DNA from: Akkermansia sp.
GTDB lineage: Bacteria > Verrucomicrobiota > Verrucomicrobiia > Verrucomicrobiales > Akkermansiaceae
Assembly (NCBI GenBank): GCA_030531305.1
Contig: JAUNNT010000002.1
Span: forward strand, 1-64,000
Direction of reading: 5' to 3'
DNA length: 64,000 nucleotides
Shown: positions 46,141 through 55,144 of the stretch, one piece after another
How positions within the stretch are numbered: the first letter of the stretch is position 1
Layout of the letters: every line of letters starts with the position of its first letter
Position numbers and translations under genes: made by a program
Notes under the pieces: generated by a model
What the model saw: the letters and a program-made list of their open reading frames with translations, nothing else
Told to the model about the DNA's origin: nothing
Database searches by the model: none

Positions 46141-47562
46141 ATGTTGAACCTATACGATACACAGTCGGGGGCAATGAAGCCCGTGGTGGCAGAAGACGGC
46201 AAGACGCTGCGCTTCTACTGTTGCGGACCGACGGTGTATGCCGCCGCGCACATCGGCAACTTCCGCACGTTCGTGGTACAGGACGTGTTCCGGCGCGTGG
46301 TGGAGCTGGGGGGGCTTCGCACCAAGCATGTGCGCAACATCACGGACGTGGACGACAAGACTATCCGCAACTCGCAGGCGCAGGGCGTGCCGCTGCAGGA
46401 GTACACGGCGAAGTGGACGGAGAAGTTCCATGCGGACTGCGCGGCGCTGAACTGCCTGGTGCCGCATGTGGAGCCGAGCGCCGTGGGGCACATTGCAGAA
46501 CAGATCGACATTGTGCAGAAGCTCATGGAGAAGGGTCACGCGTACCAGAGCGAGGACGGCTCCGTGTACTTCCGCATCTCATCGTACGCCGACTACGGCA
46601 GGCTGGCGCACCTGGACCGCCAGACGCTGGACCTGGGCAAGACCGCGGAAACGCGCGCGGACGTGGACGAGTACGACAAGGACAGCGTGGCGGATTTCGT
46701 GCTGTGGAAGGCGCGCCGCCCGGAGGACGGCCCCAACCACTGGGATTCCCCGTGGGGGGAGGGTCGCCCCGGCTGGCACCTGGAGTGCTCCGCCATGAGC
46801 CACAAGTACCTCGGCGACACTTTCGACCTGCATTCGGGCGGTGTGGACCTGGTGTTCCCGCACCACGAGAACGAGATTGCGCAGAGCCGCTGCGCATGCG
46901 GCGGGGAGAGCGCGCGCCACTGGTTCCACGTGACCCACCTGCTGGTGGACGGCGCGAAGATGAGCAAGAGCCTGGGCAACATGTACACGCTGGACCAGCT
47001 GCAGGAGATGGGCTACACGCCCGCCGCCCTGCGCTATGTGCTGGCCGGCGCCTACTACCGCCGCCCGCTCAACTTCACCCTCGCCGGCATGAAGGACGCC
47101 ACAAGCGCCCTCAACAAGCTCGGCCGCTTCGACAAGGAGCTCGCCAAGGCCGCAGGACCCGCAGCCAAGGAACCCGCCTACCGCGACCTCGTGAAAAACC
47201 GCCCGGAGCCGGGGCCGTTCCAGCCCGCGTGGGACAGCCTGGAAGACGACCTCAACACGCCGGAGGCGCTGGGCCACGTGTTCAGCGCCATCAAGGGTAT
47301 CAAGCCCGCGGAGATGGACGCCGCGCAAGCCGCGGAGCTGTGGCGGCAGTTCCGCCTCATCACGGAGGCGCTGGGCCTGCAGCTGCCGGACCCCGATGCG
47401 GACATCGAGGTGCCGGAGGACATCCGCGCCATTGCGGAGGAGCGCTGGGCCGCACGCGCCGCCAAGGACTGGGCGAAGGCGGACGAGCTGCGCGCCAAGC
47501 TCGCCGAACTCGGATGGGGCATGAAGGACGGCAAGACCGAATACAAACTGACCAAGATCTGA
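46141..47562 (+). CDS. cysS: Cysteinyl-tRNA synthetase
   Basis: Charges tRNA-Cys. 473 residues. The zinc ligand Cys in FYCCGPTVY, HIGN motif (AAHIGNFRTFVV), later zinc ligands in ECSAM and FPHHENEIAQS, and the DGAKMSKSLGN loop are all present; the C-terminal anticodon domain (DEVRAKLAELGW-like) closes the protein. The ATG at 46141 gives the standard MLNLYDTQSG start and sits at the predicted transcription start. Confidence 0.97.
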   Translation: MLNLYDTQSGAMKPVVAEDGKTLRFYCCGPTVYAAAHIGNFRTFVVQDVFRRVVELGGLRTKHVRNITDVDDKTIRNSQAQGVPLQEYTAKWTEKFHADCAALNCLVPHVEPSAVGHIAEQIDIVQKLMEKGHAYQSEDGSVYFRISSYADYGRLAHLDRQTLDLGKTAETRADVDEYDKDSVADFVLWKARRPEDGPNHWDSPWGEGRPGWHLECSAMSHKYLGDTFDLHSGGVDLVFPHHENEIAQSRCACGGESARHWFHVTHLLVDGAKMSKSLGNMYTLDQLQEMGYTPAALRYVLAGAYYRRPLNFTLAGMKDATSALNKLGRFDKELAKAAGPAAKEPAYRDLVKNRPEPGPFQPAWDSLEDDLNTPEALGHVFSAIKGIKPAEMDAAQAAELWRQFRLITEALGLQLPDPDADIEVPEDIRAIAEERWAARAAKDWAKADELRAKLAELGWGMKDGKTEYKLTKI

Positions 47563-47564
47563 TT

Positions 47565-47975
47565 ATGGAAAACAACGTCACCATACTGGGCAAACATACC
47601 GCATTCGTCGGCTCTCCCGATGATGCGAAGCTGGAATCGTTCCCGAACCGCACGCCGGGCAGGCCGTACAAAATCACGCTGGACACGCACGAGTTCTCGT
47701 CGCTGTGTCCCGTGACGGGCCAGCCGGACAGCTGCCACCTCACCATCACCTACAGCCCGGCGGAGAAGTGCGTGGAAACCAAGAGCCTGAAGTACTACCT
47801 GGCCTCCTACCGCAACTATCCCGCGTTCAACGAACAGGTTGTGAACCGCATCCTGGATGATTTGGTGGAGGCCATCTCCCCCGCGTGGATGGTGGTGGAA
47901 GGCCGCTTCGGCATGCGCGGCGGCATCCAGCTCACCTGCACCGCGGAACACCACCCGGAAAACAGGCTGCCTTGA
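47565..47975 (+). CDS. queF: NADPH-dependent preQ0 reductase QueF
   Basis: Reduces 7-cyano-7-deazaguanine to preQ1 in queuosine synthesis. 136 residues, the short unimodular form. Catalytic Cys in EFSSLCPVTGQPD and the QueF signature ETKSLKYYLASYRN are present. It starts 2 bp after cysS. queC lies two genes downstream, so this is a queuosine cluster without queD or queE. Confidence 0.95.
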   Translation: MENNVTILGKHTAFVGSPDDAKLESFPNRTPGRPYKITLDTHEFSSLCPVTGQPDSCHLTITYSPAEKCVETKSLKYYLASYRNYPAFNEQVVNRILDDLVEAISPAWMVVEGRFGMRGGIQLTCTAEHHPENRLP

Positions 47976-47981
47976 TTTGCC

Positions 47982-48944
47982 ATGATGCGCGCGCTCAAAA
48001 TAGCCTGTCTGGTGCTGCTGGCAGCCGTTGCGCTGCCCTGCCCCGCGGCATCGGACACCCTGCCCGCCAAGCTGAAGGGCAAGGTGGTGCGCATCGCCGA
48101 CGGCGACACCGTGACCATCCGCCTCAAGGACGGCTCGCAGGAGAAAATCCGCTTCTACGGCATCGACGCCCCGGAGTCCGACCAGGACTACGGCGACAAG
48201 TCGCGCGAAAAGCTGGTGTCGCTCATCGATGGCAAGACCATCACGGTGAAAACGCACAAGCGCGACCAGTACGACCGCGTGCTGGGGGAAATCTACCTCG
48301 GCAAGAAGGACATCAACCTCATCATGGTGAAGGAGGGCTGCGCGTGGCACTACGACCACTACGCGCCGGAGCTCACCGAGCTGGCGGACGCCCAGAAGCA
48401 GGCCCAGGCCGCCAAGAAGGGGCTGTGGAACGTGGAGGGCGAGCCCACCGCCCCGTGGGACTACCGCCGCGGCGGCAAGGTCGCCAAGAAGAAGCCGCAG
48501 AAGAACCCCGCCGCCGACGTGGTACCGGATTCCGGCAAGATATACGGTCAGGTGGTGCGCGTGACGGACGGCGACACGCTCACCGTGCGCATGGAGAACG
48601 GACGCGAGGAGAAGGTGCAGCTGCTGGGCATCGACGCCCCGGAAATGGACCAGGACTACGGGCAGGAGGCGCGGCAGCGGCTGTTCCAGCTGGTGCAGGG
48701 AAAGCATGTGGACGTGGTCTATCCCGGCCGCGAGGGGCTGGGACGCATCAACGGCAAGGTGTACTTCCACGACCAGTACATCAACCTCATCCTGGTGCAG
48801 GAGGGCTGCGCCTGGCACTCCGAAAAGTACGGGCCCGACGAAGCCGACCTGCGGGAGGCCCACCAACAGGCCAAAGAGGCCAAGAAGGGACTGTGGACCA
48901 ACCCGGACGCCAAGGAACCCTGGAAACACAGAAACGGATATTGA
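47982..48944 (+). CDS. Secreted protein with two tandem thermonuclease (SNase) domains
   Basis: 320 residues with a signal peptide (MMRALKIACLVLLAAVALPC). Two SNase OB-fold copies follow (about 30-150 and 180-305), each with a VVR-x-x-DGDT start, GIDAPE, and an EGCAWH...AKKGLW end. In the first the active-site Arg (KIRFYGIDAPE) and the later Arg (YDRVLG) are present. In the second the first Arg is Gln (KVQLLGIDAPE), so this copy may be inactive or only bind. Likely an extracytoplasmic nuclease for scavenging or processing DNA. Placed between queF and queC by 6-bp gaps. Confidence 0.88.
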   Translation: MMRALKIACLVLLAAVALPCPAASDTLPAKLKGKVVRIADGDTVTIRLKDGSQEKIRFYGIDAPESDQDYGDKSREKLVSLIDGKTITVKTHKRDQYDRVLGEIYLGKKDINLIMVKEGCAWHYDHYAPELTELADAQKQAQAAKKGLWNVEGEPTAPWDYRRGGKVAKKKPQKNPAADVVPDSGKIYGQVVRVTDGDTLTVRMENGREEKVQLLGIDAPEMDQDYGQEARQRLFQLVQGKHVDVVYPGREGLGRINGKVYFHDQYINLILVQEGCAWHSEKYGPDEADLREAHQQAKEAKKGLWTNPDAKEPWKHRNGY

Positions 48945-48950
48945 AACGCC

Positions 48951-49607
48951 ATGAAAGTAGCCGTACTCCTCTCCGGCGGACTTGATTCCACCACCGCGCT
49001 GCACTGGGCGAAAAACCGGCACGAGGTGGCCTGCGCCATAGCGTTCGACTACGGCAGCAACCACGGCAAGCGGGAGCTGGCGTGCGCGCGCCACCAAGCG
49101 GAATCGCTGGGCGTGCCGTACCGCGAAATCGACCTCACTGTGCTGAAACCGCACCTGGCCAGCGCGCTGCTGAGCGGGGCGGACGCCATCCCCACGGGCG
49201 ACTACGCGGAGGAAAACTTGAAGCAGACCGTGGTGCCGTTCCGCAACGGCATCTTCCTGGCCATCGCCGCGGGCGTGGCGGAGAGCGCGGGCGCGGAGGG
49301 GCTGGTGATTGCAGCCCACGCCGGCGACCACGACCTGTACCCCGACTGCCGCGCGGAGTTCATGGACGCCATGGGCGCGGCCATCCGCCTGGGCACCTAC
49401 GCGCAGCTGCAGGTGCTGGCACCGTTCATCCACGCGAGCAAGGGGGAGATAGCGGCGCAGGGCGCGCGGCTGGGCGTGGACTACGCGCACACGTACTCCT
49501 GCTACCGCGGCGGGGAGAAACACTGCGGGCAGTGCGCCACCTGCCGCGAGCGCAAGGAGGCTTTCGCCGCCGCCGGAATCCCCGACCCCACCATATACGA
49601 ATCCTAA
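48951..49607 (+). CDS. queC: 7-cyano-7-deazaguanine synthase QueC
   Basis: ATP-dependent conversion of 7-carboxy-7-deazaguanine to preQ0. 218 residues. PP-loop LLSGGLDSTTAL near the N-terminus and the C-terminal zinc motif CYRGGEKHCGQCATCRER with all four Cys. VPFRNGIFLAIAAGVAE is typical of the family. Works with QueF encoded three genes earlier. Confidence 0.96.
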   Translation: MKVAVLLSGGLDSTTALHWAKNRHEVACAIAFDYGSNHGKRELACARHQAESLGVPYREIDLTVLKPHLASALLSGADAIPTGDYAEENLKQTVVPFRNGIFLAIAAGVAESAGAEGLVIAAHAGDHDLYPDCRAEFMDAMGAAIRLGTYAQLQVLAPFIHASKGEIAAQGARLGVDYAHTYSCYRGGEKHCGQCATCRERKEAFAAAGIPDPTIYES

Positions 49608-49614
49608 CACCGCC

Positions 49615-50971
<1,357 letters not shown>

Positions 50972-50976
<5 letters not shown>

Positions 50977-51013
50977 GATTAAGATTAAGATTAGGATTAG
51001 GATTAGGATTATG
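50972..51013. repeat. Hexamer array joining miaB stop to the next start codon
   Basis: Seven units in strict 6-bp register: ATTAGG, ATTAAG, ATTAAG, ATTAGG, ATTAGG, ATTAGG, ATTATG. The first unit holds the miaB stop TAG and the last holds the ATG of the following gene. The AGGA within the units is the only possible Shine-Dalgarno. The array fills the whole intergenic space. Confidence 0.85.
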
Positions 51014-51958
51014 AAAGCGACTCTTATTGGATTGTTGATGACGTGGTGTGTTGCTCTGGCGGGGGAGTTTCCTTGGAGCGATGCGCCGGGGGCGGAGCTG
51101 AAGGCGGCAAGCGTGGCGCCGGACCGGGTGTTCACCGAGGAACCGTGCGACTGGCGGCCTGTCCTTACGCCCATGTGCAAGGAAATTGTGAAGGACTGCA
51201 AGACCGCGCGGGAGGCCGTGCTGGCGCTCTCCACGCAACTGCCGAAGGCCACGGGCGTGTACTACACCACGGAACGCCGCCGCGCGGACATGAACGCGCT
51301 GGAGGCGCTGGCGGAGAAAAAGGTGTCCTGCACCGGGCAGAGCATCCTGCTGGTGTGCGCGCTGCGGTCGGTGGGCATCCCCGCGCGCGTATGCGGGCTG
51401 CTGTCCTGGCACCACATCCAGGGCAACCACACCTGGGCGGAGGCATGGTTCGACGGAGAGTGGCACATGATCGAGTACAACGAAAAGGATTTCAACAGCG
51501 CGTGGGTCATGAGCTACATCGGCATGCTGGACCCCGACCGCAACGCCCTGGAGCGCATCAAGGCCGCCACACCCGATGGCAAGGACTTTTTCTACCCGCC
51601 CATGCTGGCGAGGCAAATCGGCAAGGAACCCGTGGCTTCTGAGGACGTGACCGCACGCTACCTCAAGCTCTCCCGCGCCTGGCACGAGCAGAAGGGCCAG
51701 CCCGCCAACGTGCAGAGGCTCATGGTGAACATCACCCCGCGCACGGAGGAGGCCCTGCCCATCGTGCTGCTGGATGAATCCGGCAAGGAGGTGGACCGCA
51801 CCACCCTGCCCACCCTCAAGGACGATGCCAACAAGTTCGCCGAGCTCAACCTGCCCCGCGAGGGCAAATTCCAAATCCGCATCGCCGACTCCCCGCAAAC
51901 CCTCCCCGTCCAGGCCACGGAAAACGCCGTGCAGATGATCTCGCTGCAGGCAAAGTAG
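51011..51958 (+). CDS. Secreted transglutaminase-like protein
   Basis: 315 residues with a signal peptide (MKATLIGLLMTWCVALAG). The transglutaminase-core triad is visible: Cys107 in VSCTGQSILLVCALRSVGIPAR, His140 in QGNHTWAEAW and an acidic residue in HMIEYNEKD. The C-terminal 90 residues are beta-rich and Ig-like. Secreted members are usually peptidases or cross-linking enzymes; the substrate is unknown. The start codon is the last unit of the hexamer array, so array length changes would move its AGGA-type ribosome-binding site. Confidence 0.88.
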   Translation: MKATLIGLLMTWCVALAGEFPWSDAPGAELKAASVAPDRVFTEEPCDWRPVLTPMCKEIVKDCKTAREAVLALSTQLPKATGVYYTTERRRADMNALEALAEKKVSCTGQSILLVCALRSVGIPARVCGLLSWHHIQGNHTWAEAWFDGEWHMIEYNEKDFNSAWVMSYIGMLDPDRNALERIKAATPDGKDFFYPPMLARQIGKEPVASEDVTARYLKLSRAWHEQKGQPANVQRLMVNITPRTEEALPIVLLDESGKEVDRTTLPTLKDDANKFAELNLPREGKFQIRIADSPQTLPVQATENAVQMISLQAK

Positions 51959-51969
51959 GAATAAGGCAC

Positions 51970-52653
51970 TTATTTCTCCCAGCGTCTGTGCTGCATGGCG
52001 TCCTTGGCGGCGGCCATTTCCGCCTTGTGCTTGCTGGGGCCCTCCGCGGCGCCGAGGAGGATGCCGCACCAGGTGACGGTGGCGCGGAACGGGCCCATGC
52101 CAGCGTCCTCGCCCACGGCCTCCACGGCGTATTCCGGGCCGCAGTTGTTGATGGCCTGCAGGGTTTCCAGCAGCGCGCCCTTGTAGTTCACGGCGGTCAG
52201 GCTCTCCACGCGGTCCAGGCTGTCGCTCAGCAAGGCGAGCGAGACCTTTCGGGCGGCGGGGTAGCCGGAATCCATCATCACGGCGCCGATGACGGTTTCA
52301 AAGGTGTTGGCGAGGACGGAGGGGGTGTTGCGGCCGCCGCTCTTCTCCAGCTGCGGGCTCATGGCGAGCTGGTCGCCCCAGCCGAGGCTGCGGCACAGCC
52401 CCGCCAGGTGCTGGCGGCTCACCACGGCGGCGCGCATCTTGGTGAGCTGCCCCTCGTCCGCCTTCGGGAAACGCGTGAACAGCTCGCGGCTCACCACCAG
52501 CTCCAGCACGGCGTCGCCCAGGTATTCCAACCTCTCGTACGCGATGTTGGTGCTGCGCTTCTGGTCCACGCTGGGGTGGGTGAGCGCCTGCTCCAGCCAC
52601 GCGGCGTCCGTGAAGGTGTAGCCCAGGCTCTTTTCCAGCACGTCTCTCTGCAT
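51970..52653 (-). CDS. rnc: Ribonuclease III
   Basis: Double-strand RNA endonuclease for rRNA and mRNA processing. 227 residues. Signature ERLEYLGDAVLEL (from residue 40), catalytic Glu in FETVIGAVMMDSG, and a C-terminal dsRNA-binding domain (NYKGALLETLQ to GAAEGPSKHKAEMAAAKDAM). Two ATGs are possible (52659 and 52653). The second is chosen because the -10 TAGAGT ends 6 bp before it. Convergent with the transglutaminase gene. Confidence 0.95.
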   Translation of the reverse strand: MQRDVLEKSLGYTFTDAAWLEQALTHPSVDQKRSTNIAYERLEYLGDAVLELVVSRELFTRFPKADEGQLTKMRAAVVSRQHLAGLCRSLGWGDQLAMSPQLEKSGGRNTPSVLANTFETVIGAVMMDSGYPAARKVSLALLSDSLDRVESLTAVNYKGALLETLQAINNCGPEYAVEAVGEDAGMGPFRATVTWCGILLGAAEGPSKHKAEMAAAKDAMQHRRWEK

Positions 52654-52659
52654 GCGCAT

Positions 52660-52689
52660 ACTCTACCACACCGCACCCCGCGCGGCGAA
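52660..52689 (-). promoter_or_regulatory. rnc promoter (leaderless configuration)
   Basis: On the minus strand a weak -35 TTCGCC (52689-52684), 18-bp spacer and TAGAGT (52665-52660). The second ATG (52653) lies at the expected +1. Confidence 0.5.
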
Positions 52690-52716
52690 CATTTTTCTTC
52701 CGGCGGGCGTATGTGC

Positions 52717-52745
52717 TTGACATGGCAGGGGCGGGGTGCAAGAAT
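52717..52745 (+). promoter_or_regulatory. Promoter of the thioredoxin-like gene
   Basis: TTGACA (52717-52722), 17-bp spacer, AAGAAT (52740-52745). The ATG at 52754 leaves a leader of about 2 nt. A GGGGA before the ATG lies mostly upstream of the expected +1. Confidence 0.65.
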
Positions 52746-52753
52746 GGGGACAA

Positions 52754-53329
52754 ATGAATAAACCGTTTGTTTCATTCGCACTGTTGGGGTTGCTGCTAGG
52801 CAGCCCCGTGTATAGCCAGGACCCCGCACCCGCAGCCGAAGACACACCCGCGGCTGAAGATACCGCCAAGGCCAAGCCCACGCCCGCGGAGCTGAAGGCG
52901 GAGAAGCTCAAGAAGAAGTCCGAGAACCTGAAGGTGAAGTGGTACAACGATGAGAAAAAGGCTTTCAAGGATGCCAAGAAGTACAACCTGCCAGTGTGGG
53001 TGCTGTACTCCAACCCCGCCACGTGCGGCGTGTGCCAGCTTCTGGACAAGGACATCATCAACTCCCGCCAGCTCAAAAATGCCAAGGGGCTGTTCATCGG
53101 GTTCCGCAGCACGTCGCCGCTGCCCAAGTACGGGTGCGACAAGGGCATGCCGATGGGCGCGCTGGTGGAGCCCAACGGCACGAAAATCTGCAACCTGAGC
53201 TACAATCCCAACATGAAGCCGGAGATGTACATCGAGCAGATCACCAACGCCCGCATCCGCATCCAGGAGGGCAAGGACGCCCCGATCATGCTGAACGGCA
53301 AGAAGATACCGCCGCCCCCCACCAACTGA
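52754..53329 (+). CDS. Secreted thioredoxin-fold protein
   Basis: 191 residues. Signal peptide (MNKPFVSFALLGLLLGSPVYSQ), a charged Pro/Ala/Lys linker, then a thioredoxin-like domain with redox pair CGVC (91-94) after VWVLYSNPAT, and a cis-Pro in KGMPMGALVEPNG. The Trp before the CxxC of true thioredoxins is absent. A periplasmic thiol-disulfide role is likely; the partner is unknown. Its stop overlaps the ATG of the next gene, and three secreted proteins follow one another here. Confidence 0.82.
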   Translation: MNKPFVSFALLGLLLGSPVYSQDPAPAAEDTPAAEDTAKAKPTPAELKAEKLKKKSENLKVKWYNDEKKAFKDAKKYNLPVWVLYSNPATCGVCQLLDKDIINSRQLKNAKGLFIGFRSTSPLPKYGCDKGMPMGALVEPNGTKICNLSYNPNMKPEMYIEQITNARIRIQEGKDAPIMLNGKKIPPPPTN

Positions 53330-54153
53330 TGAAAGGCGCCATCCTTGCACTCTCCCTGTGCCTGTGCGGCATCACCGCCGCGCAGGAGGCCCCTGCCCCC
53401 GCGGCTCCCGCAGAGGTTTCCGAGGCGGAACGCGACCAGCAGCTGCTGGATTCCTACGCCGCCCAGCCCACGCTGGAGAACGCCGCGCGCATTCTGGGAC
53501 TCGCATCGTTGGACGATGAGAACGGCACGTACCGCATGGGGTTCTGCAGCCAGCTGATACGCCAGCACAGCGCTCACCTGAACGAGCTGCTGGAGAAGGC
53601 GGGCGGCGGGGATTCACCGACCATCCGCCTGCACATCTGCACCTGCTGCTGGCTGGCGGACACCCCGGAGAGCAACAAGGCCGCCGCAACCTGGTTGAAG
53701 CACGACCCCATCTTGGAGGCGTGGTCACGCATCAAGCCCGACTCTCCCAAGCCGGATTTCACCAGGCTGGAGGAGCTGACCTCCGAGCCCATGGAGGCCA
53801 TGGCGCTGGATATGGCGTGGGGCGCGTACGATGCCACGCGCAGCCGCGACATCCTCTGCTCGTTCATCCGCTGCGGCACCCGCACCGCCGCGCCGGAAAA
53901 GCCCCGCAAGCTCTGGATGGTGACGGATGAGCAGCGGGCGCGCGCGGCAAAAGCCCCCGATGGGCTGGATGTCGTGTCCATGGCCGCCAAGTGGAGCGTG
54001 CAGAGCCGCGCGAAGGCGGATGCCGCCTTTGCCGCGGAGGTCCAGGCCTGCCTTTCCACCATGCCCGCGGATGTGCAGGGCCGCTGGAAAGCCCCCCTGC
54101 CGGACTACCCGCAGAACGAATCCGAATACACCCCGAATCCCGAATCAAACTAA
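53329..54153 (+). CDS. Secreted protein of unknown function
   Basis: 274 residues with a signal peptide (MKGAILALSLCLCGITAAQ). The mature part is helical, with several Cys (FCSQL, HICTCCW, ILCSFIRCG, QACL) that could be held by disulfides made by the upstream thioredoxin-like protein. No family was recognised. Start overlaps the upstream stop by one base. Confidence 0.65.
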   Translation: MKGAILALSLCLCGITAAQEAPAPAAPAEVSEAERDQQLLDSYAAQPTLENAARILGLASLDDENGTYRMGFCSQLIRQHSAHLNELLEKAGGGDSPTIRLHICTCCWLADTPESNKAAATWLKHDPILEAWSRIKPDSPKPDFTRLEELTSEPMEAMALDMAWGAYDATRSRDILCSFIRCGTRTAAPEKPRKLWMVTDEQRARAAKAPDGLDVVSMAAKWSVQSRAKADAAFAAEVQACLSTMPADVQGRWKAPLPDYPQNESEYTPNPESN

Positions 54154-54155
54154 CC

Positions 54156-54779
54156 ATGACCATGCGTTCCGCACTTCCTCTGTTGCTTGCGGCGGCCATG
54201 CTGCCGACCAGCGCCCAAGACAAGCCCACCGAGCCCACTCCGCCCGCCGCGCCGGCGGTTCCGGCAACTGCAGACCTGCAGCCGGAGGTGAAATCCTACG
54301 TGCTGCTGGTGACCGCCGCCATCATGGAGAAGACCGCGGAACTCTACGAGCTGGACGCAGAGGGTGACATCAAGCGCATGCTCGCGGAGGTCACCGCCGC
54401 CAACCTGGGCGTTCCCACCGACAAGCTGCCGGAGGCGCACCGCGCGTACCTGGCGGAGCGCCACGCCATGCTGCGCGCCGTGGTGCAGGAGGTGCAGGCG
54501 CTGGAAAACGCCACGGATGCGGCCGCCAAGGCCGTGGTGGACGCCCACCAGGAGGAATTCAAGGCCATTGACGCCAAATACCCGGAACCCGCCGCCGCGC
54601 TCAACGAGCGCATGCTCAACAAGACCGCCCACGAGCTGATGATTCAGGGCAACATCGGCACACAGGCCATTGCCAACGTAATGGCGCATCCGGAGATTGC
54701 CTCCAAGGGGCAGAAGGCCACCATGATTGCCTACTACAGGGAGGCGGCGCGCCTGCTGCGGGAGGCCGCCCGCCGTTAA
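54156..54779 (+). CDS. Secreted helical protein of unknown function
   Basis: 207 residues. Signal peptide (MTMRSALPLLLAAAMLPTSAQ), a Pro/Ala spacer, then amphipathic helices (EVKSYVLLVTAAIMEKTAEL to the C-terminus) with no Cys. No family was recognised. Two bp after the preceding gene, so third in an operon of secreted proteins. Confidence 0.65.
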   Translation: MTMRSALPLLLAAAMLPTSAQDKPTEPTPPAAPAVPATADLQPEVKSYVLLVTAAIMEKTAELYELDAEGDIKRMLAEVTAANLGVPTDKLPEAHRAYLAERHAMLRAVVQEVQALENATDAAAKAVVDAHQEEFKAIDAKYPEPAAALNERMLNKTAHELMIQGNIGTQAIANVMAHPEIASKGQKATMIAYYREAARLLREAARR

Positions 54780-54805
54780 TTGACACACATGCGGGAAGTT
54801 TGGGC

Positions 54806-54834
54806 TTGCCAAGGCAGCCTCCTTGCCGTACTAT
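54806..54834 (+). promoter_or_regulatory. tRNA promoter
   Basis: TTGCCA (54806-54811), 17-bp spacer, TACTAT (54829-54834). The first base of the mature tRNA (54841) is 7 nt after the -10, at the expected transcription start. Confidence 0.65.
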
Positions 54835-54840
54835 CTGCGC

Positions 54841-54913
54841 GGGGCTGTAGCTCAGCGGTTAGAGCAGAGGACTCATAATCCTTTGGTCCAGGGTTCAAAT
54901 CCCTGCGGCCCTA
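54841..54913 (+). tRNA. tRNA with CAU anticodon (elongator Met or Ile2)
   Basis: A 73-nt cloverleaf: acceptor stem GGGGCTG paired with CGGCCCT (two wobble pairs), D-arm GCTC/GAGC, anticodon arm GAGGA-CTCATAA-TCCTT with anticodon CAT, and T-arm CAGGG-TTCAAAT-CCCTG. CCA is not encoded. The body around the anticodon (GAGCAGAGGACTCATAATCC) resembles both elongator Met tRNAs and E. coli ileX. If it is Ile2 it would need TilS lysidine modification. It is not an initiator, since the three G-C pairs at the anticodon stem end are missing. Confidence 0.93.
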
Positions 54914-54915
54914 TT

Positions 54916-54964
54916 AAGCACGGAGCCTCACGGTTGCATCACCATGAGGCTCCGTGCTTTTTTG
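54916..54964 (+). terminator. tRNA transcript terminator
   Basis: 15-bp stem AAGCACGGAGCCTCA (54916-54930) paired with TGAGGCTCCGTGCTT (54945-54959), 14-nt loop and a run of T. It begins 2 nt after the tRNA, so the trailer is very short. Confidence 0.9.
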
Positions 54965-55002
54965 CCTGGTGGGAGTGAGAACCATTCGTCAGCCGGCTTG
55001 GA

Positions 55003-55050
55003 CAAAAGGGGGGGGGCGTACACCATAGTGTAACGCTGCCCCCTTTTTTG
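55003..55050 (+). terminator. Second hairpin with G9 tract and T6 run
   Basis: CAAAAGGGGG (55003-55012) pairs with CCCCC and T6 (55039-55049). An inner stem GCGTACAC/GTGTAACGC with one bulge extends it. The 5' arm has nine consecutive G (55008-55016), a tract prone to slippage. The gap from 54965 to 55104 holds nothing else. Confidence 0.6.
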
Positions 55051-55104
55051 TAAAGGGTTTTCAGCGGCGGTGCGTCACGGAGCATTGCGGCATGAACAAT
55101 GATA

Positions 55105-55133
55105 TTGCGCCCGCGCGGCGGGTGGTGTAGAAT
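55105..55133 (+). promoter_or_regulatory. hprK promoter
   Basis: TTGCGC (55105-55110), 17-bp spacer, TAGAAT (55128-55133). Expected +1 is about 55140, so the GGAGG at 55134-55138 would not be in the transcript if this promoter is used. Confidence 0.6.
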
Positions 55134-55144
55134 GGAGGCTGGAC

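Noticed and set aside
51011-54779. A secreted toxin or T6SS-type cluster
   Set aside because: The transglutaminase-like, thioredoxin-like and two unknown secreted proteins have Sec signal peptides; no secretion-system or immunity motifs were found, and rnc interrupts the run on the other strand.
54780-54785. TTGACA just after the stop of the secreted helical protein as the tRNA -35
   Set aside because: No -10-like hexamer lies 15-19 bp downstream; the TTGCCA at 54806 has a proper partner.
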